Below are positions 33,972-44,537 of a stretch of DNA of 64,000 nucleotides, in pieces. Within the stretch, counting starts at the first letter, position 1. The number at the start of each line of letters is the position of its first letter. The notes under the pieces are model-generated. The model ran no database searches. It saw only the letters and a program-made list of their open reading frames with translations, and was not told the DNA's origin. Position numbers and translations under genes: made by a program. The stretch comes from Lophium mytilinum (lineage: Eukaryota; Ascomycota; Dothideomycetes; Mytilinidiales; Mytilinidiaceae), in NCBI GenBank assembly GCA_010093605.1, contig MU004198.1, positions 378,456 to 442,455 on the forward strand, read 5' to 3'.

Positions 33972-34157
33972 TCAGCTTGGATAATATTTCGATGAGCTGG
34001 GCCCGTCCAAACGGCGAGACCTAGGCTGAAATGGGATATCTCCTTTAGACTTTCTAAAGTACTGAAGGGTCACAAGCAGCGTCAGAAGAATGCACATCCC
34101 TATGACGAAGCATGCCCAGTCTTCCCCGTTCATCTCCGTCATCCTTGATTTCTCCAT
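33972..34157 (-). CDS. Possible single-pass membrane micro-protein
   Basis: An ATG frame of 61 codons. Residues 14-34 (WACFVIGMCILLTLLVTLQYF) form a clear transmembrane helix, followed by a basic stretch (RKSKGDIPFQPRSRR), which predicts N-out/C-in topology. No relatives are recognised and there is no splicing evidence. The charge pattern around the helix makes it more plausible than a random frame, but such frames do occur by chance. Confidence 0.35.
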   Translation of the reverse strand: MEKSRMTEMNGEDWACFVIGMCILLTLLVTLQYFRKSKGDIPFQPRSRRLDGPSSSKYYPS

Positions 34158-34738
34158 CCATCATATAATGCTAGTTAGCTGAACTAAAACACACGTACAG
34201 GTACATGTAGGCGATTCTTCCCGTTTCTCTCAACGTTTCTATCTCTTTTCCAGCCAGTTCATAATCTCCATCGTGCATCTTCTCTCCCAACGCGGTGGTC
34301 TTTTCAGCCGCTCCGTCATTATCCTCTATGCGTCGTCCAGGCATCATCTAAGAAGCACCACGATAGTATCACGCGGCCGGTTGTCTTATCCCGACCCCGT
34401 CATTTCATCAGTAATATCCGGAGTTGAGTCCTGATCCTATCCACAAACTGAGCTTCCCCGCGATCGGTTTAGCATCTTCTCCTCGCGTTGGTGGTGTGGA
34501 GATCTACAGCTACCCGCACCCGATGATTGTCCCCGTGATTGTGGTCACAAAACAATCTTACTGGCACAACACTACGCTAAGCATCGACAAACAACCGCTA
34601 TTCCGCTGCTAAATGACGTGTTCAACCTTCCATACTCCAACACTTTTACCGACAGCTGGTAGGACAGAGCACATGGACAAACCGCTTTCTGCCCACGATG
34701 CCTGTCTACGATGCTGGACGATGACAATCTCTATGCAT

Positions 34739-34745
34739 TATAAAA
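34739..34745 (+). promoter_or_regulatory. TATA box of the SprT-like gene
   Basis: TATAAAA, 80 bp before the ATG at 34826. Confidence 0.5.
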
Positions 34746-34825
34746 TTGCCCGGCACGCTTCTGATTGAGAGGGCACTGGTATCCTCAGTTCAGTCCATAA
34801 CCATCAGTTCGAAACCACTACAGTC

Positions 34826-36910
34826 ATGTACGCTCAATCCGTAAGTCGAGTCACTCGCCCTGGTCACGCTCCCGTTTCGTGGCAGAATTATCGCATGGAT
34901 GATGGCTCCTATTCGTCCGAATATGAGGGCAACTTCAGAACTACGTACCCATTGCGGCCTCGGATTGGAAGAAACCGCGCCTTTTATCCCGATGCTCCGT
35001 ATCCTGGAATTCATGCGCAACCATTCTTACACCATCCTACTGTGATGTCTCGACCTAAGGGACCTCCCCCGCCTCTTGAGGATCCCGATCTGGAGTACAA
35101 GTTCAATCCGAAGTGGAATATCGACTATGCTACCGTATTTCTTATCAATCGACTAGGAAAAGACAAAGATCTAGCCAATGGAATAAGCAAGATACGCGAG
35201 AAATCCCGGCGATACGATACGCGAGAAATTCCATACCGATCCTTCGACGCTCTCAACGACGTCTTGTTCGCAGGTCGACTGAAAGATGCCGTCTACCTCA
35301 AATGGGTAGACCTCGGCCCTCATGTCTCTGGCACCACGTGCAATCCCGGAGAAGGACCTGACCATCGTGTCTCCCGGAGTACTCTTCTCCTGAATTTCAC
35401 GTTGCACCAAGACGCCCATCCCGATGATATCTTAGCCTCATTGATACATCACATGATCCACTGCTACTTCATCGTCACCTGCGGCCCCCAGCTCCCTGAT
35501 GAAACAAAGTATGGTCGTCTCTCACACGGAATGCACTTCGGCAAGGTCATGTCTACTATTAAAGACCTCTCTGCCTCCACAGGTCGTCGGCCTCTCCTTG
35601 TCGACATTGGTCACAACCTCGCACAAGTCAGAGACTACCAGTATGAGAGACCCACTCCAGCCTTATCTCCCCGCAACCTCTCCCTCCTTCGTTCCCAAAT
35701 GGAACCACGCAACCAACGCTCTTCTACCCGCAGTTTCTGCCCTCCTCACCCAAAGGTCAACCGGCCTAGTCAAGCAGAAGTGGATGAGTGGTACACGAAG
35801 ACATGCATTCCGCTCCCTGACCTCCCCAAGTGCGTCCGTGGACAGAATCTTTACACGCTCGTTCTCCCCGGCTCTGACTTCCGCGAGTTTCCACGCGCAA
35901 AAGCACCGCCGAACCAGGAGTATGTTGAGCTCATCTACGCAGATAAATGCGTGTATATCCCTGCTACCTCCATCTCCAGCTACCCGAGCCTGGTAGCACA
36001 ATTCGAGAAAGCAAGATGGCTCGAGATACCGGACGAAACCTCCCTAGAAAGCTTCAAAACCCTCTACGAATTCCTACTCCGCGGTAGATTCAGCCCCGAC
36101 CAGCCATCCGACCACGAGCACGGCAACCACCATACCCCCAGCCCCCCTCTCATCCGCTCCCCCTCCGCAACCGCCGACCCCTACCTCACCACCTCCATCA
36201 AAGCCCTCAAACTCGCCACATCCCTCAAGTTCCCCCAGCTCGAAGCCCACGCCCTCCACCGCCTCAACGCCCTCCCCCACACCCACGAAGACCCCTTCAC
36301 CCTCCTCTCCGAAATCTACACCGACTCCCCTGACCCCCTCCCGGCCCTCCGCGCCTGGGCCCGCGCTTTCCTGCTTCGCCGCGCGCCCGATCACCCCGTT
36401 ATGGCCTACCTCGACCTCGCCACCGACGCCGGCGCCGCTCCTGCGAACCTCGAGCTGCTGGAGCGCGACCGCGGCTTGCGGGAGCGGTTTGACTACCTCC
36501 TCGAGCACGGCGGCGCGTTCCACGCCGACGTCACGGCCGCGCGGACGGCGCTGGAGCGGGACCGCGAGCGCGACGTGTTCTCCTGGCAGGGCGGGCGTGT
36601 GCATCCGCATTTGTTTGAGGTCCCGATCCCGCCACCCCCACCGCGGATGATGGATGATTGGGACCTCCCGCCTCCACCGCCGCCGCCGCCGCCGCCGATG
36701 TTTGAGGGGTTTGAGGGGAGGGGGTTCCCGCATCCGGATTTTGCGTGCTCGGCGACGGCGCTGGGGAGGGAGAGGGAGGCGAGGTTGGGGGTGTTGGGGT
36801 GGGGGCCGGTGGAGAGGGAGGGGGAGGGGTGGTGGAGGAGGCGGAATGGGATGACGGGGCAGGTGGCTGGGAGGAGGGGGGAGGGGGAGTGGGTTTTGAG
36901 GGGGGGTTGA
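34826..36910 (+). CDS. SprT-like putative metalloprotease with BTB-like C-terminal region
   Basis: A single exon of 694 codons. Residues about 120-260 resemble an SprT-like zincin domain: YRSFDALNDVLFAGRL, then HHMIH (208-212) and a later SHGMHFGKVM as third ligand site. In active SprT/Spartan proteases the motif is HExxH; here His replaces the catalytic Glu, a variant also known in fungal relatives, so activity is uncertain. Spartan-type enzymes digest DNA-protein crosslinks. Residues about 350-500 (YADKCVYIPATSISSYP, LKLATSLKFPQLEAHALHRL) look like a BTB-type region that checks expression level or binds partners. The C-terminus has a Pro9 run and a Gly/Arg tail. Coding-strand composition changes from C-rich to very G-rich. 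Confidence 0.8.
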   Translation: MYAQSVSRVTRPGHAPVSWQNYRMDDGSYSSEYEGNFRTTYPLRPRIGRNRAFYPDAPYPGIHAQPFLHHPTVMSRPKGPPPPLEDPDLEYKFNPKWNIDYATVFLINRLGKDKDLANGISKIREKSRRYDTREIPYRSFDALNDVLFAGRLKDAVYLKWVDLGPHVSGTTCNPGEGPDHRVSRSTLLLNFTLHQDAHPDDILASLIHHMIHCYFIVTCGPQLPDETKYGRLSHGMHFGKVMSTIKDLSASTGRRPLLVDIGHNLAQVRDYQYERPTPALSPRNLSLLRSQMEPRNQRSSTRSFCPPHPKVNRPSQAEVDEWYTKTCIPLPDLPKCVRGQNLYTLVLPGSDFREFPRAKAPPNQEYVELIYADKCVYIPATSISSYPSLVAQFEKARWLEIPDETSLESFKTLYEFLLRGRFSPDQPSDHEHGNHHTPSPPLIRSPSATADPYLTTSIKALKLATSLKFPQLEAHALHRLNALPHTHEDPFTLLSEIYTDSPDPLPALRAWARAFLLRRAPDHPVMAYLDLATDAGAAPANLELLERDRGLRERFDYLLEHGGAFHADVTAARTALERDRERDVFSWQGGRVHPHLFEVPIPPPPPRMMDDWDLPPPPPPPPPPMFEGFEGRGFPHPDFACSATALGREREARLGVLGWGPVEREGEGWWRRRNGMTGQVAGRRGEGEWVLRGG

Positions 36911-37269
36911 GGTGGATGGTTTTGGGGTGGTAGGGGGTGTAGGGGACGGATCAAAGAGATAGACGATAGGGGCGGGATTGCGGTGTTGGCGGTCGAGGAT
37001 GGCTGAGTGGGGTGTTTTACGGTATGTAGATTTCATGTGGGTGATTTACGGTGGCGCGGTCTTGGTGTTGAGTAACGTGTTCTGGTGATTCGGGCGACGG
37101 GTGGTTTGGTGGGTTAAAGAGGTTGTCGGAAAAGGAGTGATGGGCGAACTGATTTGAAGAGCTGGATTTGGACATGTCTGACGCGCGCTGTAGGAAATTC
37201 AGTGACTGAATATAGTATTAAGGAAGTCGAGTCAATAAGGGTGCTCTTATAGGAGGCGGAAGTCAAAAC
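36911..37269. other. 3' flank of the SprT-like gene
   Basis: G-rich sequence continues past the stop for about 100 bp. No gene is seen. Confidence 0.5.
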
Positions 37270-37600
37270 GATAGAAAAGCGAGCTGATTCGAATGGTCGA
37301 GATTTTACATAGCTGCTCTGCAGTGTCAGGAGTTTTACATCCGAGAAAATCTGTGTAGATTTGGCGAAGGGAGGTGTGGTAGTCAATATGTTAAGAGCTT
37401 TACAGAAACTTTTTGGGGACAGCGCGAAGGGAGGTTTGATTATTCATATAAGCTGTTAAAGGGCTTAAGAAGATAAGATAATTTAAAGTGCTTAATTTTC
37501 ATATTACTATTTTGCGCGGTTAGGATTTTACATGCTTGATCTACGGTGTCAAGGGCGTTACATTTGGGAAAATCCCTACACCTATGGCAGAGGAGGGTTG
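37270..37600 (-). repeat. 163-bp repeat family, copy 2 (inverted, partly deleted)
   Basis: Read on the minus strand, anchors like GTAAAGCTC occur at 37561, 37403 and 37338. The first interval is 158 bp; the second is 65 bp, which indicates an internal deletion. Shared blocks with copy 1 include CACCGTAGATC, ATGTAAAATCCT, ACCGCGCAAA, AGCACTTTAAATTA and CCTCCCTTCGC in the same order. Like copy 1, it lies between two convergent genes. Copy 1 is 29 kb away in opposite orientation. Confidence 0.85.
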
Positions 37601-37900
37601 GTTGGGAAGTGGTGAGGTGGGAGGGGATGGGTGGGGATTAGATGGTTGATTGATCGATTGATTATTACTCGCAGATTCTATTTTAAGGAACGTGGAGGCT
37701 GTTCTTGTATGTAATTAATAGCCAGCCCACTAGACAAGTGTAGGTCTACATGTGCCTCATGGGCAAAAGTCGGGTATCCAAAGAACCGAACCCATATAAC
37801 CCCTCTCTATGTTTCCTCACCGCCACCCCCAAACCCCCATCCATCTCTCCAACCTCCCCACCGGGCTCCCCTCGGCCTCCAACCCCCTCCCCGTATCACG

Positions 37901-40079
37901 TCAAACCGTATAGCTCCTCTCCACCAACGCCCTCCCCCTCCTAATCCCCCTGCGCCCCTCCCGCCTCTTCTTACTCTTCCGAATCGCCCTCTTCTGCACC
38001 ACCCGCTGTATAACCCTCCACAACATGCTGCGCATCAATATAATAATCGTCGCCGCCATGACCGGAATCGCAATCGTCCAAAAGAACTTATCCGAATGCT
38101 GCTGAACGCCCGGGAACGTCGCGAAATTCTGCCCGAAGTAGCCTACCAGAAATGTGAGGGGCAGGAAGAAGATGGTGACAACGGTGAGCTGCTTCATGCT
38201 CTCGTTCTGGAAGGAGCCGACCATGTTGAAGATGAGGTCGATCATGTTGTCGGCGGCGCGGCGCATTTGGTCGAGCGAGGCGGTGATGGTGATGCAGTGG
38301 TCTTCGACGTCGCCGAGGTAGGTGTGGGCGAGGGGGGAGATGGTGATGCTGGAGATTTGGATGCGGGAGGGGCGCCCTGAGAGGCCAGGGCGGCCGGAGA
38401 GGCCGGTGAGGCCCGGGGTGGACATGGGCTCGGATTTGTGGTCGCGGAGGGAGTTGATGAGGGAGCTGATGGGTTGGATGGAGCTGCGGAGGATGGAGAG
38501 CTCGGAGGTGAGGATGTCTGGGGACGTTGGTGTTAGTTTTATGGGTGTATGAAGAGTGTATTGGTGATGACTGGGATCGCGTTTTGAAATGATAGGATTT
38601 GAACGTACACAAAGATCGCGAATGGCCGATGTCAGGGTCGGTCAGGACCTCTAGCTCCAGCTCGCTCATGGCATCTTCATAGGCTGCAACGACAGGAATG
38701 GCCAGATCGATAATGGCATCTATGATGGCTTGGACGAGCATGCTACCGTCACAACTCTGTCTGATGATCGTGTCTGAAGAGCCGAGACGCTTCAGGATTG
38801 GCTTCTCGATATCTTCTGCGGAGTGCTCGAAGAAGGAGATGACGGTATTGTCCGAAGTTATGAACATGGACACCTGCTCTACGCTGACTGCTAGCTTCTT
38901 CTTGGCCAAGGTCGAGTTGCGCTCCATGTAGATGGTCCTCTCGATGTTTGGTCCGCCACGGTAACGCTGTAGAGTCCGAATCTGTTCCTTGCGTTGGACA
39001 CTCGACTGCAGGCTCCGAGCAGTGACGGTTCCATCAAGCGTGAAGCTCTTGTCTTCTGTCTGCCACGTGTGCTCCATGTCGGCGCTAGTGGGAGTTGGAC
39101 TCAAGAAATCTCGACACTTCTTGTAGAATGACTTCGTCTTCTTGGTCTTCTTGTGCTTGTGTTTTCTGGCAGGGCCGAAGTCTTGGTCCGAGTCGCTGTC
39201 CGAGTCGTCGTCTGTGAGTTTGACGAGCTTCTGTAGGGTCAATAGCACTTGTTCAGTTAGTATGATACATTCTGATTGACTAGATGAAACAAGATAGATG
39301 CAAGATGCAAAAACAGCAAACAAGTAAAACATAGGTTGTATTGTACATGAGTTTCGATGGATATGGTTATATTTAGGGGTTTGTTTAGGACCCGTGTAGC
39401 CCAGGATTGGAAGGATGAAGAGATGAGCATCACATGGAGCAAACGTCACGTGACTGCTTAATGACACCAAATTGCGTATCTTGGCACGAGTAATAGATTT
39501 TGACTTACTGAAAGCCTGGTCAGAGTACCAGTCAGCCTTTGTGCGGCCCCTAGTATTCATCAAGTCTTCAATGGCTAGCCGATGTAGATTTTTGTGGTTT
39601 CCCAGCATCCTGATGACGTCCCAGCTGAGACCATTGACATTGATCCACCGGCATTGGACCCATTCCTCCTTGGGCATGTCGAGAAACACGGCCAAGTCGT
39701 CATTGTCTAGGCGGCTCTGCATGATCTTCTCGTCGGAGAAGTCTACAACTGTGATGTCGCAGTGCTGCTGGAGCAGCTCGAAATGCGGCTGGGCTTCCTG
39801 GGCAGTGTCTACACCCGGCTCGGCACCTGGCTCCTCCCATGTTGGCCGTGTGGGCGAGTGGTAGTTTCGCACGGTATTGGAACGCGTCATACGCCGCTTC
39901 ATGGGAGAGTCGACGGAGAATCGAGGGCTGTGGTGGCCGGTGGCCGACAGGTTGGCCGACAGGGCTGAGACAGCACTGTGCCGGCGGCCGCGATGCGTCT
40001 CTCCATCGGTCTCGGGGATTGTGATGGTAGGGCCTCGCGGGCGGGTCTGGAAGTCCCTGACGTTGGTGGAGTCCGACAT
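37901..40079 (-). CDS. CorA-family Mg2+ transporter
   Basis: Three exons: 40079-39509, 39247-38609 and 38517-37901, 608 codons, both junctions phase 1. The N-terminal 100 residues are disordered with Ser/Arg and Pro. A long soluble domain follows ([36 protein letters not shown]), with a Lys/His insert (KHKHKKTKK) after an Asp/Ser run. Two C-terminal helices ([19 protein letters not shown] and [18 protein letters not shown]) flank YFGQNF, the fungal form of the CorA GMN signature. Plasma-membrane Mg2+ uptake as a pentamer is known for the family (Alr1-like). Intron 1 is 261 nt. A donor-like CGTCAGC|GTAAGT near 40220 suggests a further intron in the 5' leader. Confidence 0.9.
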
Positions 40080-41434
40080 GGCCGAGGATCGTGGTGCTTG
40101 GCAAGGGTGTCGAAGATATCTGTACGATCTGATATGCAGGCAATTCAGAGGCCTGCTCGAGGTCAGCCCGCGGTCCAGGCTGTTGGGATTCCCGTCTGCT
40201 TTTATGAAGTGCACTTACGCTGACGACCCCTATACCGTCCCAGCTGGCCGAGATGAGTTGTTGTCTTTGGCCGCAGCGCAGGACGCAGGCGGTGGTCCAG
40301 TCTCAGCCCGGGGAGTCGCCATATAGAGTCGGCGGATTGTGCCGTGGCAGGAAAAGTCAATCGCCATGAGATCACAATGCGCCAGAGTTTTCGTCTAGTC
40401 GACCCGCAGCGCGTCACTTGTCTTCAGCTTCTGGACTCTCAGGACTCTCCAGCACGCTGCACGTCCAGACGTCCGGGTGTAAGCGAACGTCTCTGGCTCG
40501 GCACCAGCACCGTTTCATCTGGGCACAGGCATGGAGCGTTGTAGCCCGTGGACTCGGCGCATTTGCTGCTGACCAAGGCGTGCGAAGCCGACCTGGCCGA
40601 CTCCCCGCTGAGGAGACTTGGGGACGCTGCGAGCAGCACAAAGACACACTCTCCCCTCCTCAAGCCTCTGCTTCTACTATCACCGCTGCATTATCCCTAT
40701 TCTCCCTCTGCGGCACTGTATTGGCCGTCCCGCGTCCATTAAGCGCCTGTGCTGTGTTGGTGGCTATTCATAACGCATTGAAATTCACCCTCCTCGGGCC
40801 CAATCACCTCCCTGCCGCCCAGCCTTCCCCATCTCCACTCCTGGGCAGCAGCAACGCCAACACCTCACGCACCGTCTCGTCTCCCATCACCGTCCAGCTG
40901 CGACCCTCTATCCATCAGCTAGCAGATATACCCCCTCCGCGCCGCCAAAGCCTCACCTCTACAACCCCCCGACTCCTCGCCGCGCTGAGCCTCCTCCCAA
41001 GCCTCGCCGGCCTTCACCTGAGCGCTCTCGCCACACGCGCACTTTCCCGACCCGAGCGCCCCTAAGGAGACCATCGCCATCCAGATCCCATAATCAACCC
41101 TTATAAATCCCTCCATCCACTGTCCGACACACGCACGCTGCTGTTTGGCCGCCGAGTGTCTTCTATATTGTCCTGCCTGCCTAGCAAACCCCTCTGCCGT
41201 CACAGTTTGCTGTTCTGCCTCCCGCCGTCCTCGACACCTCGACACGGACCTCTTTGGCCGCCCGGCCGCCGAAACAACTACTGGATCGTGTCTCTGCGCC
41301 CGCTGCCGTCTCTGGGTACATGCCAACACGCAATCTCGTCGGCTTTGACTAACCGCCCGCGCCCCTAGTCTGTGAACAGTCACACCTCACCCCGACGACC
41401 GGCCATCAAACCGTTGCTGCAAACCGACGCAAAC
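40080..41434. promoter_or_regulatory. Divergent promoter and leaders of the CorA and samB genes
   Basis: The two genes start 1.36 kb apart and point away from each other. The half nearest samB (40640-41430) is CT- and C-rich, consistent with a long 5' leader. A 215-codon plus-strand frame here has no ATG start and no recognisable content. Confidence 0.55.
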
Positions 41435-43261
41435 ATGAGAGAGGTCAACTTCAGCATCCCGAACGCTAATAAGGCGTCGGTGGGCATCACTACCGCCCTC
41501 TACGACCGCCGGGCGCTCGACTGCACCTCCACCCTGCCTCTCATCAACTCGCTCAACCATCTCGCATATCTCACCACCTCATCTGCCCGCATTCGGGACA
41601 TCCTCACCGTCGATGGCGGTGTCGAACGATTGGTATGCATTCTCAAAGAGGGGCGGAGTAAAGACATGATGGACATGTGGAAGTGGAATCTTGCGTTTCA
41701 ATGCGTTTTTAACATTGGTGTCCGCGGCACGGAGAACGTCAGGACACGAGTAGTAGAGGCCGACATGGTCCCTGTCATCGCCACGATACTCGATAACTAC
41801 GTCAAAGTCATTGACAAGTGCCGGGAAAAGGCAGAGGCCGAGTTGAAGAGGAATTCTGCCAGGCTTGGCGCTTCGTCGAGGCATCACTTCTCCCGCTCCG
41901 ATCACGTTGGCTCGTCTTCTGGCCACCGCTCAGAGCGAACTCGGCGCCATGCACCTCCTCCCATCGAGATTCCACAGACCTTCACACAACCGCCGCTCGA
42001 ATCACAGCTGGGGGACGTCACACCGACTCCTGCTTTTGCCATGAGCTCTCCTCCCGAACGAACCACATTCACACGACCGAGCACTCTCCACAACCACCGC
42101 AGTCAAGAAGGCAGGACACAGCTCTTTGGCACTATCGGTGGGCAGACTCGTAACATTGGTCAGCCTTTGGTCAGTGCGTTACCGACAATGGAAACTGGAG
42201 AGACGTTCGGGATCAGGCCTGTTCGGGACGTTGACCGTCTCCCTTCTATGCTCCCAGCACTGCAAGGGGAAATCACCTCACAGCCAGAGTCCCCCACAAC
42301 GCCAAGCGCAGCCCGACCCACCAGTCCGCGGGCTTTGGGAGCTGGCAGATCTCGGAGACGACCATCGATTCGCCATCAGCTGTCGATGTCTGGCGAGTCC
42401 GACGATGGCCAGAACGACGACATGATGGCAGACGCCTCTGCCACCGCTGGCCCGGCGAGCGAGCCCATCGTCGGGATCCAGAACGAGATCAATATGCAGG
42501 ACATCGTGGACAACGAGGAGATGCTGGACGCAGGGGCTACCCCTGTTGGACTTGCTGCACCCCCTTCGGAAGGGCCCGACGCAGACACTTTCAACATCAC
42601 CCACAGATCTGCTCTAGATGGCAGCATCATCAACCCTGCAAATACCCAAACAACAGGTGCTATTGGCTTCTCTCCCGTGCAGCCAACCATCAACGTTGCC
42701 AATGCAAACCCTCCAGCAGCACCGTGGTATCCGCGCTACGCTCAGGACCGCAATGCAACGGCGGGAGTACTTGCGGCCATGCCGAGAGATGAAGATGTCC
42801 TCATGTCCCTTCAGCTCTTGGCGTACATCTCTAAGTATTGCTACCTCCGCTCGTACTTCCAGAAGTCTCACCTTGTGCCGAAACTGAAGATTGGATCCGA
42901 TTTACAACTTCTCGATGGCGAAACGTGTGCTGCTCCTGCTGCGTCAGAAGAAGATGAGGATGAGGAATACCTTCTCCCGGATGACTTCAACATTTTCCCT
43001 CTGGTCGAGAAGTTCACGGTCCGACACCACTCCCAGGATATGCAATACTGGGCTGGTGTTGTAATGAGGAATCTGTGCCGGAAGGACGACTCCCGCGGTG
43101 GAATCCGACAGTGTGCATACTACCAGTGCGGTCGGTGGGAAGAATTTACGCGACAATTTGCCAAATGCCGTAGATGCCGACGCACAAAATATTGCAGCAA
43201 AGAGTGTCAAAAGAGCGCTTGGGTTTTCCACAGGCATTGGTGTGTAGCAGCTCAACAGTGA
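41435..43261 (+). CDS. samB: SamB/MUB1-type MYND zinc-finger protein
   Basis: A single exon of 608 codons starting at MREVNFSIPNANKASVG. Residues 1-130 form the conserved N-terminal armadillo-like domain (RALDCTSTLPLINSLNHLAYL, GGVERLVCILKEG). The middle is a long disordered Ser/Pro region. A second folded part (VLMSLQLLAYISKYCYLRSYF) precedes a C-terminal MYND zinc finger (560-603; CRRC, KYCSKECQ, HRHWC). In yeast the homologue Mub1 partners Ubr2 and Rad6 to ubiquitinate Rpn4; in Aspergillus nidulans samB affects cell polarity and conidiation. Assignment to this family is firm; the partner in this species is inferred. Confidence 0.92.
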   Translation: MREVNFSIPNANKASVGITTALYDRRALDCTSTLPLINSLNHLAYLTTSSARIRDILTVDGGVERLVCILKEGRSKDMMDMWKWNLAFQCVFNIGVRGTENVRTRVVEADMVPVIATILDNYVKVIDKCREKAEAELKRNSARLGASSRHHFSRSDHVGSSSGHRSERTRRHAPPPIEIPQTFTQPPLESQLGDVTPTPAFAMSSPPERTTFTRPSTLHNHRSQEGRTQLFGTIGGQTRNIGQPLVSALPTMETGETFGIRPVRDVDRLPSMLPALQGEITSQPESPTTPSAARPTSPRALGAGRSRRRPSIRHQLSMSGESDDGQNDDMMADASATAGPASEPIVGIQNEINMQDIVDNEEMLDAGATPVGLAAPPSEGPDADTFNITHRSALDGSIINPANTQTTGAIGFSPVQPTINVANANPPAAPWYPRYAQDRNATAGVLAAMPRDEDVLMSLQLLAYISKYCYLRSYFQKSHLVPKLKIGSDLQLLDGETCAAPAASEEDEDEEYLLPDDFNIFPLVEKFTVRHHSQDMQYWAGVVMRNLCRKDDSRGGIRQCAYYQCGRWEEFTRQFAKCRRCRRTKYCSKECQKSAWVFHRHWCVAAQQ

Positions 43262-44401
43262 GCGGTATCCTTTGTCCGGCATCTCAGCACATCCCCACGA
43301 CGAACACTTTTATTTACGCGGCATACTGCACGGCGCGAAGCAAATTTCCGATACTCAGATTTTATGAACCGCAACGACGACCGAATACCTCCTATACGCG
43401 AATGGATTGGCGAAATCTATCTTGGAGTTGGAGCACGATACGCTCTGGGGGATATAACCCCGCTTTCCTCACATACCCATACCACATTGTTATCCAGGGC
43501 GATGAGCCATTCTTATCCTTTTCTCCTCTTCCGCATGTTTGGGAGGAGGCCTCTGAACGTTGCTCTTTAGCGTCTCCGCATTGCGAATTGAGAAACCGCT
43601 CTGTGATTTTCGTTTCCTAGTGCTCTGGTCGTGGTGCAAAAGGCGTTTTTCTCTATTCTTCATATCCGGGAGCATCAGTCGTCATCTTCCTTCTCCGTTC
43701 CTAATTGCATGCGAGGTGCGTGGTTGGTGGCTCGGTGTAACTCCCGTTCTTCTCTTTGTTCGCACTCTCACGCCCTCCCTGTGTTGGAGCAGGCTTAATG
43801 GCACGGTTCGTCCCGGTGCGCTGGGTCAATGCGAATACACAATCGGGGAAAAGCCCGTGGACAATGCTTTCTTTGTGTCTCCCGTTCGCGATGGTTAATT
43901 CGGGGATTGGGGATCATTGGATGGGACTGGACCTCGTTGGCGAAGAACTGGCTATATAGGATGCGTACCTAGGGCTGGAGAATGACAATGCTTAATTTCT
44001 GATCAACGTCGTTGCCAGGGTCGATTTGTGCCCCACTAGTTTCGTGTTGTTGCCCATCATACGCGGCGGGGCGGCCTTTCATCGCGCCGCTCGGAGCGTG
44101 CAGATTGGATAGCTCGTAGTTTGCACCGGGTCTAATCAAGCTCGGCACTGCTTTATCGTGTGGCATGAAAGAAGTACTCGATATTCTACAGCCGCCAAGC
44201 TTGAAGTTACGGTACAGCCAATCAACGAGCACGGCTTACCTCGAAGCATACGCAGTTACGGGAAAGCCGGCTGGAAGTAGTGACCCACAAACGATACGGT
44301 CAATGGATTGAGAAATTGGTGTACGAATGTCAGGGTCGCGCAGGCATGATTTAGAACTTCCAATGATTAGAACATAATTAAAGGATTGCTTTTACTTTCT
44401 A
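43262..44401. other. Intergenic, no gene
   Basis: Ordinary base composition and short frames only. It ends at the transposon's TA target site (44400-44401). Confidence 0.5.
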
Positions 44402-44537
44402 CAGCCTTGACCAAAATTAGAGGCCGCCCTAAATTTAAAAAACGTATTTTTAAATATAGATTTCGGGCCGCCACGTAATCTCCGTAAATAGGCTATTCCT
44501 GTAGTAGTAATTAGCCTGTTTTTCAGGGGATTAAGTG
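44402..44537 (+). repeat. Left terminal inverted repeat, 136 bp
   Basis: Matches the right repeat over its full length with five differences. All five are T or A here against C or G on the right, consistent with RIP acting on this side. Confidence 0.92.

Larger units (their letters stand above)
33716..34825. other. Intergenic region with one possible micro-protein and a TATA box
   Basis: Apart from the doubtful 61-codon frame (33972-34157) and the TATA element listed separately, nothing is recognised. Confidence 0.5.

Noticed and set aside
36074-37036. 320-codon minus-strand frame
   Set aside because: Antisense to the SprT-like gene; Pro/Arg/Gly low complexity that follows from the C-to-G composition of the real gene.
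40418-41065. 215-codon plus-strand frame between CorA and samB
   Set aside because: No ATG start and no family; lies in the divergent promoter and C-rich leader.
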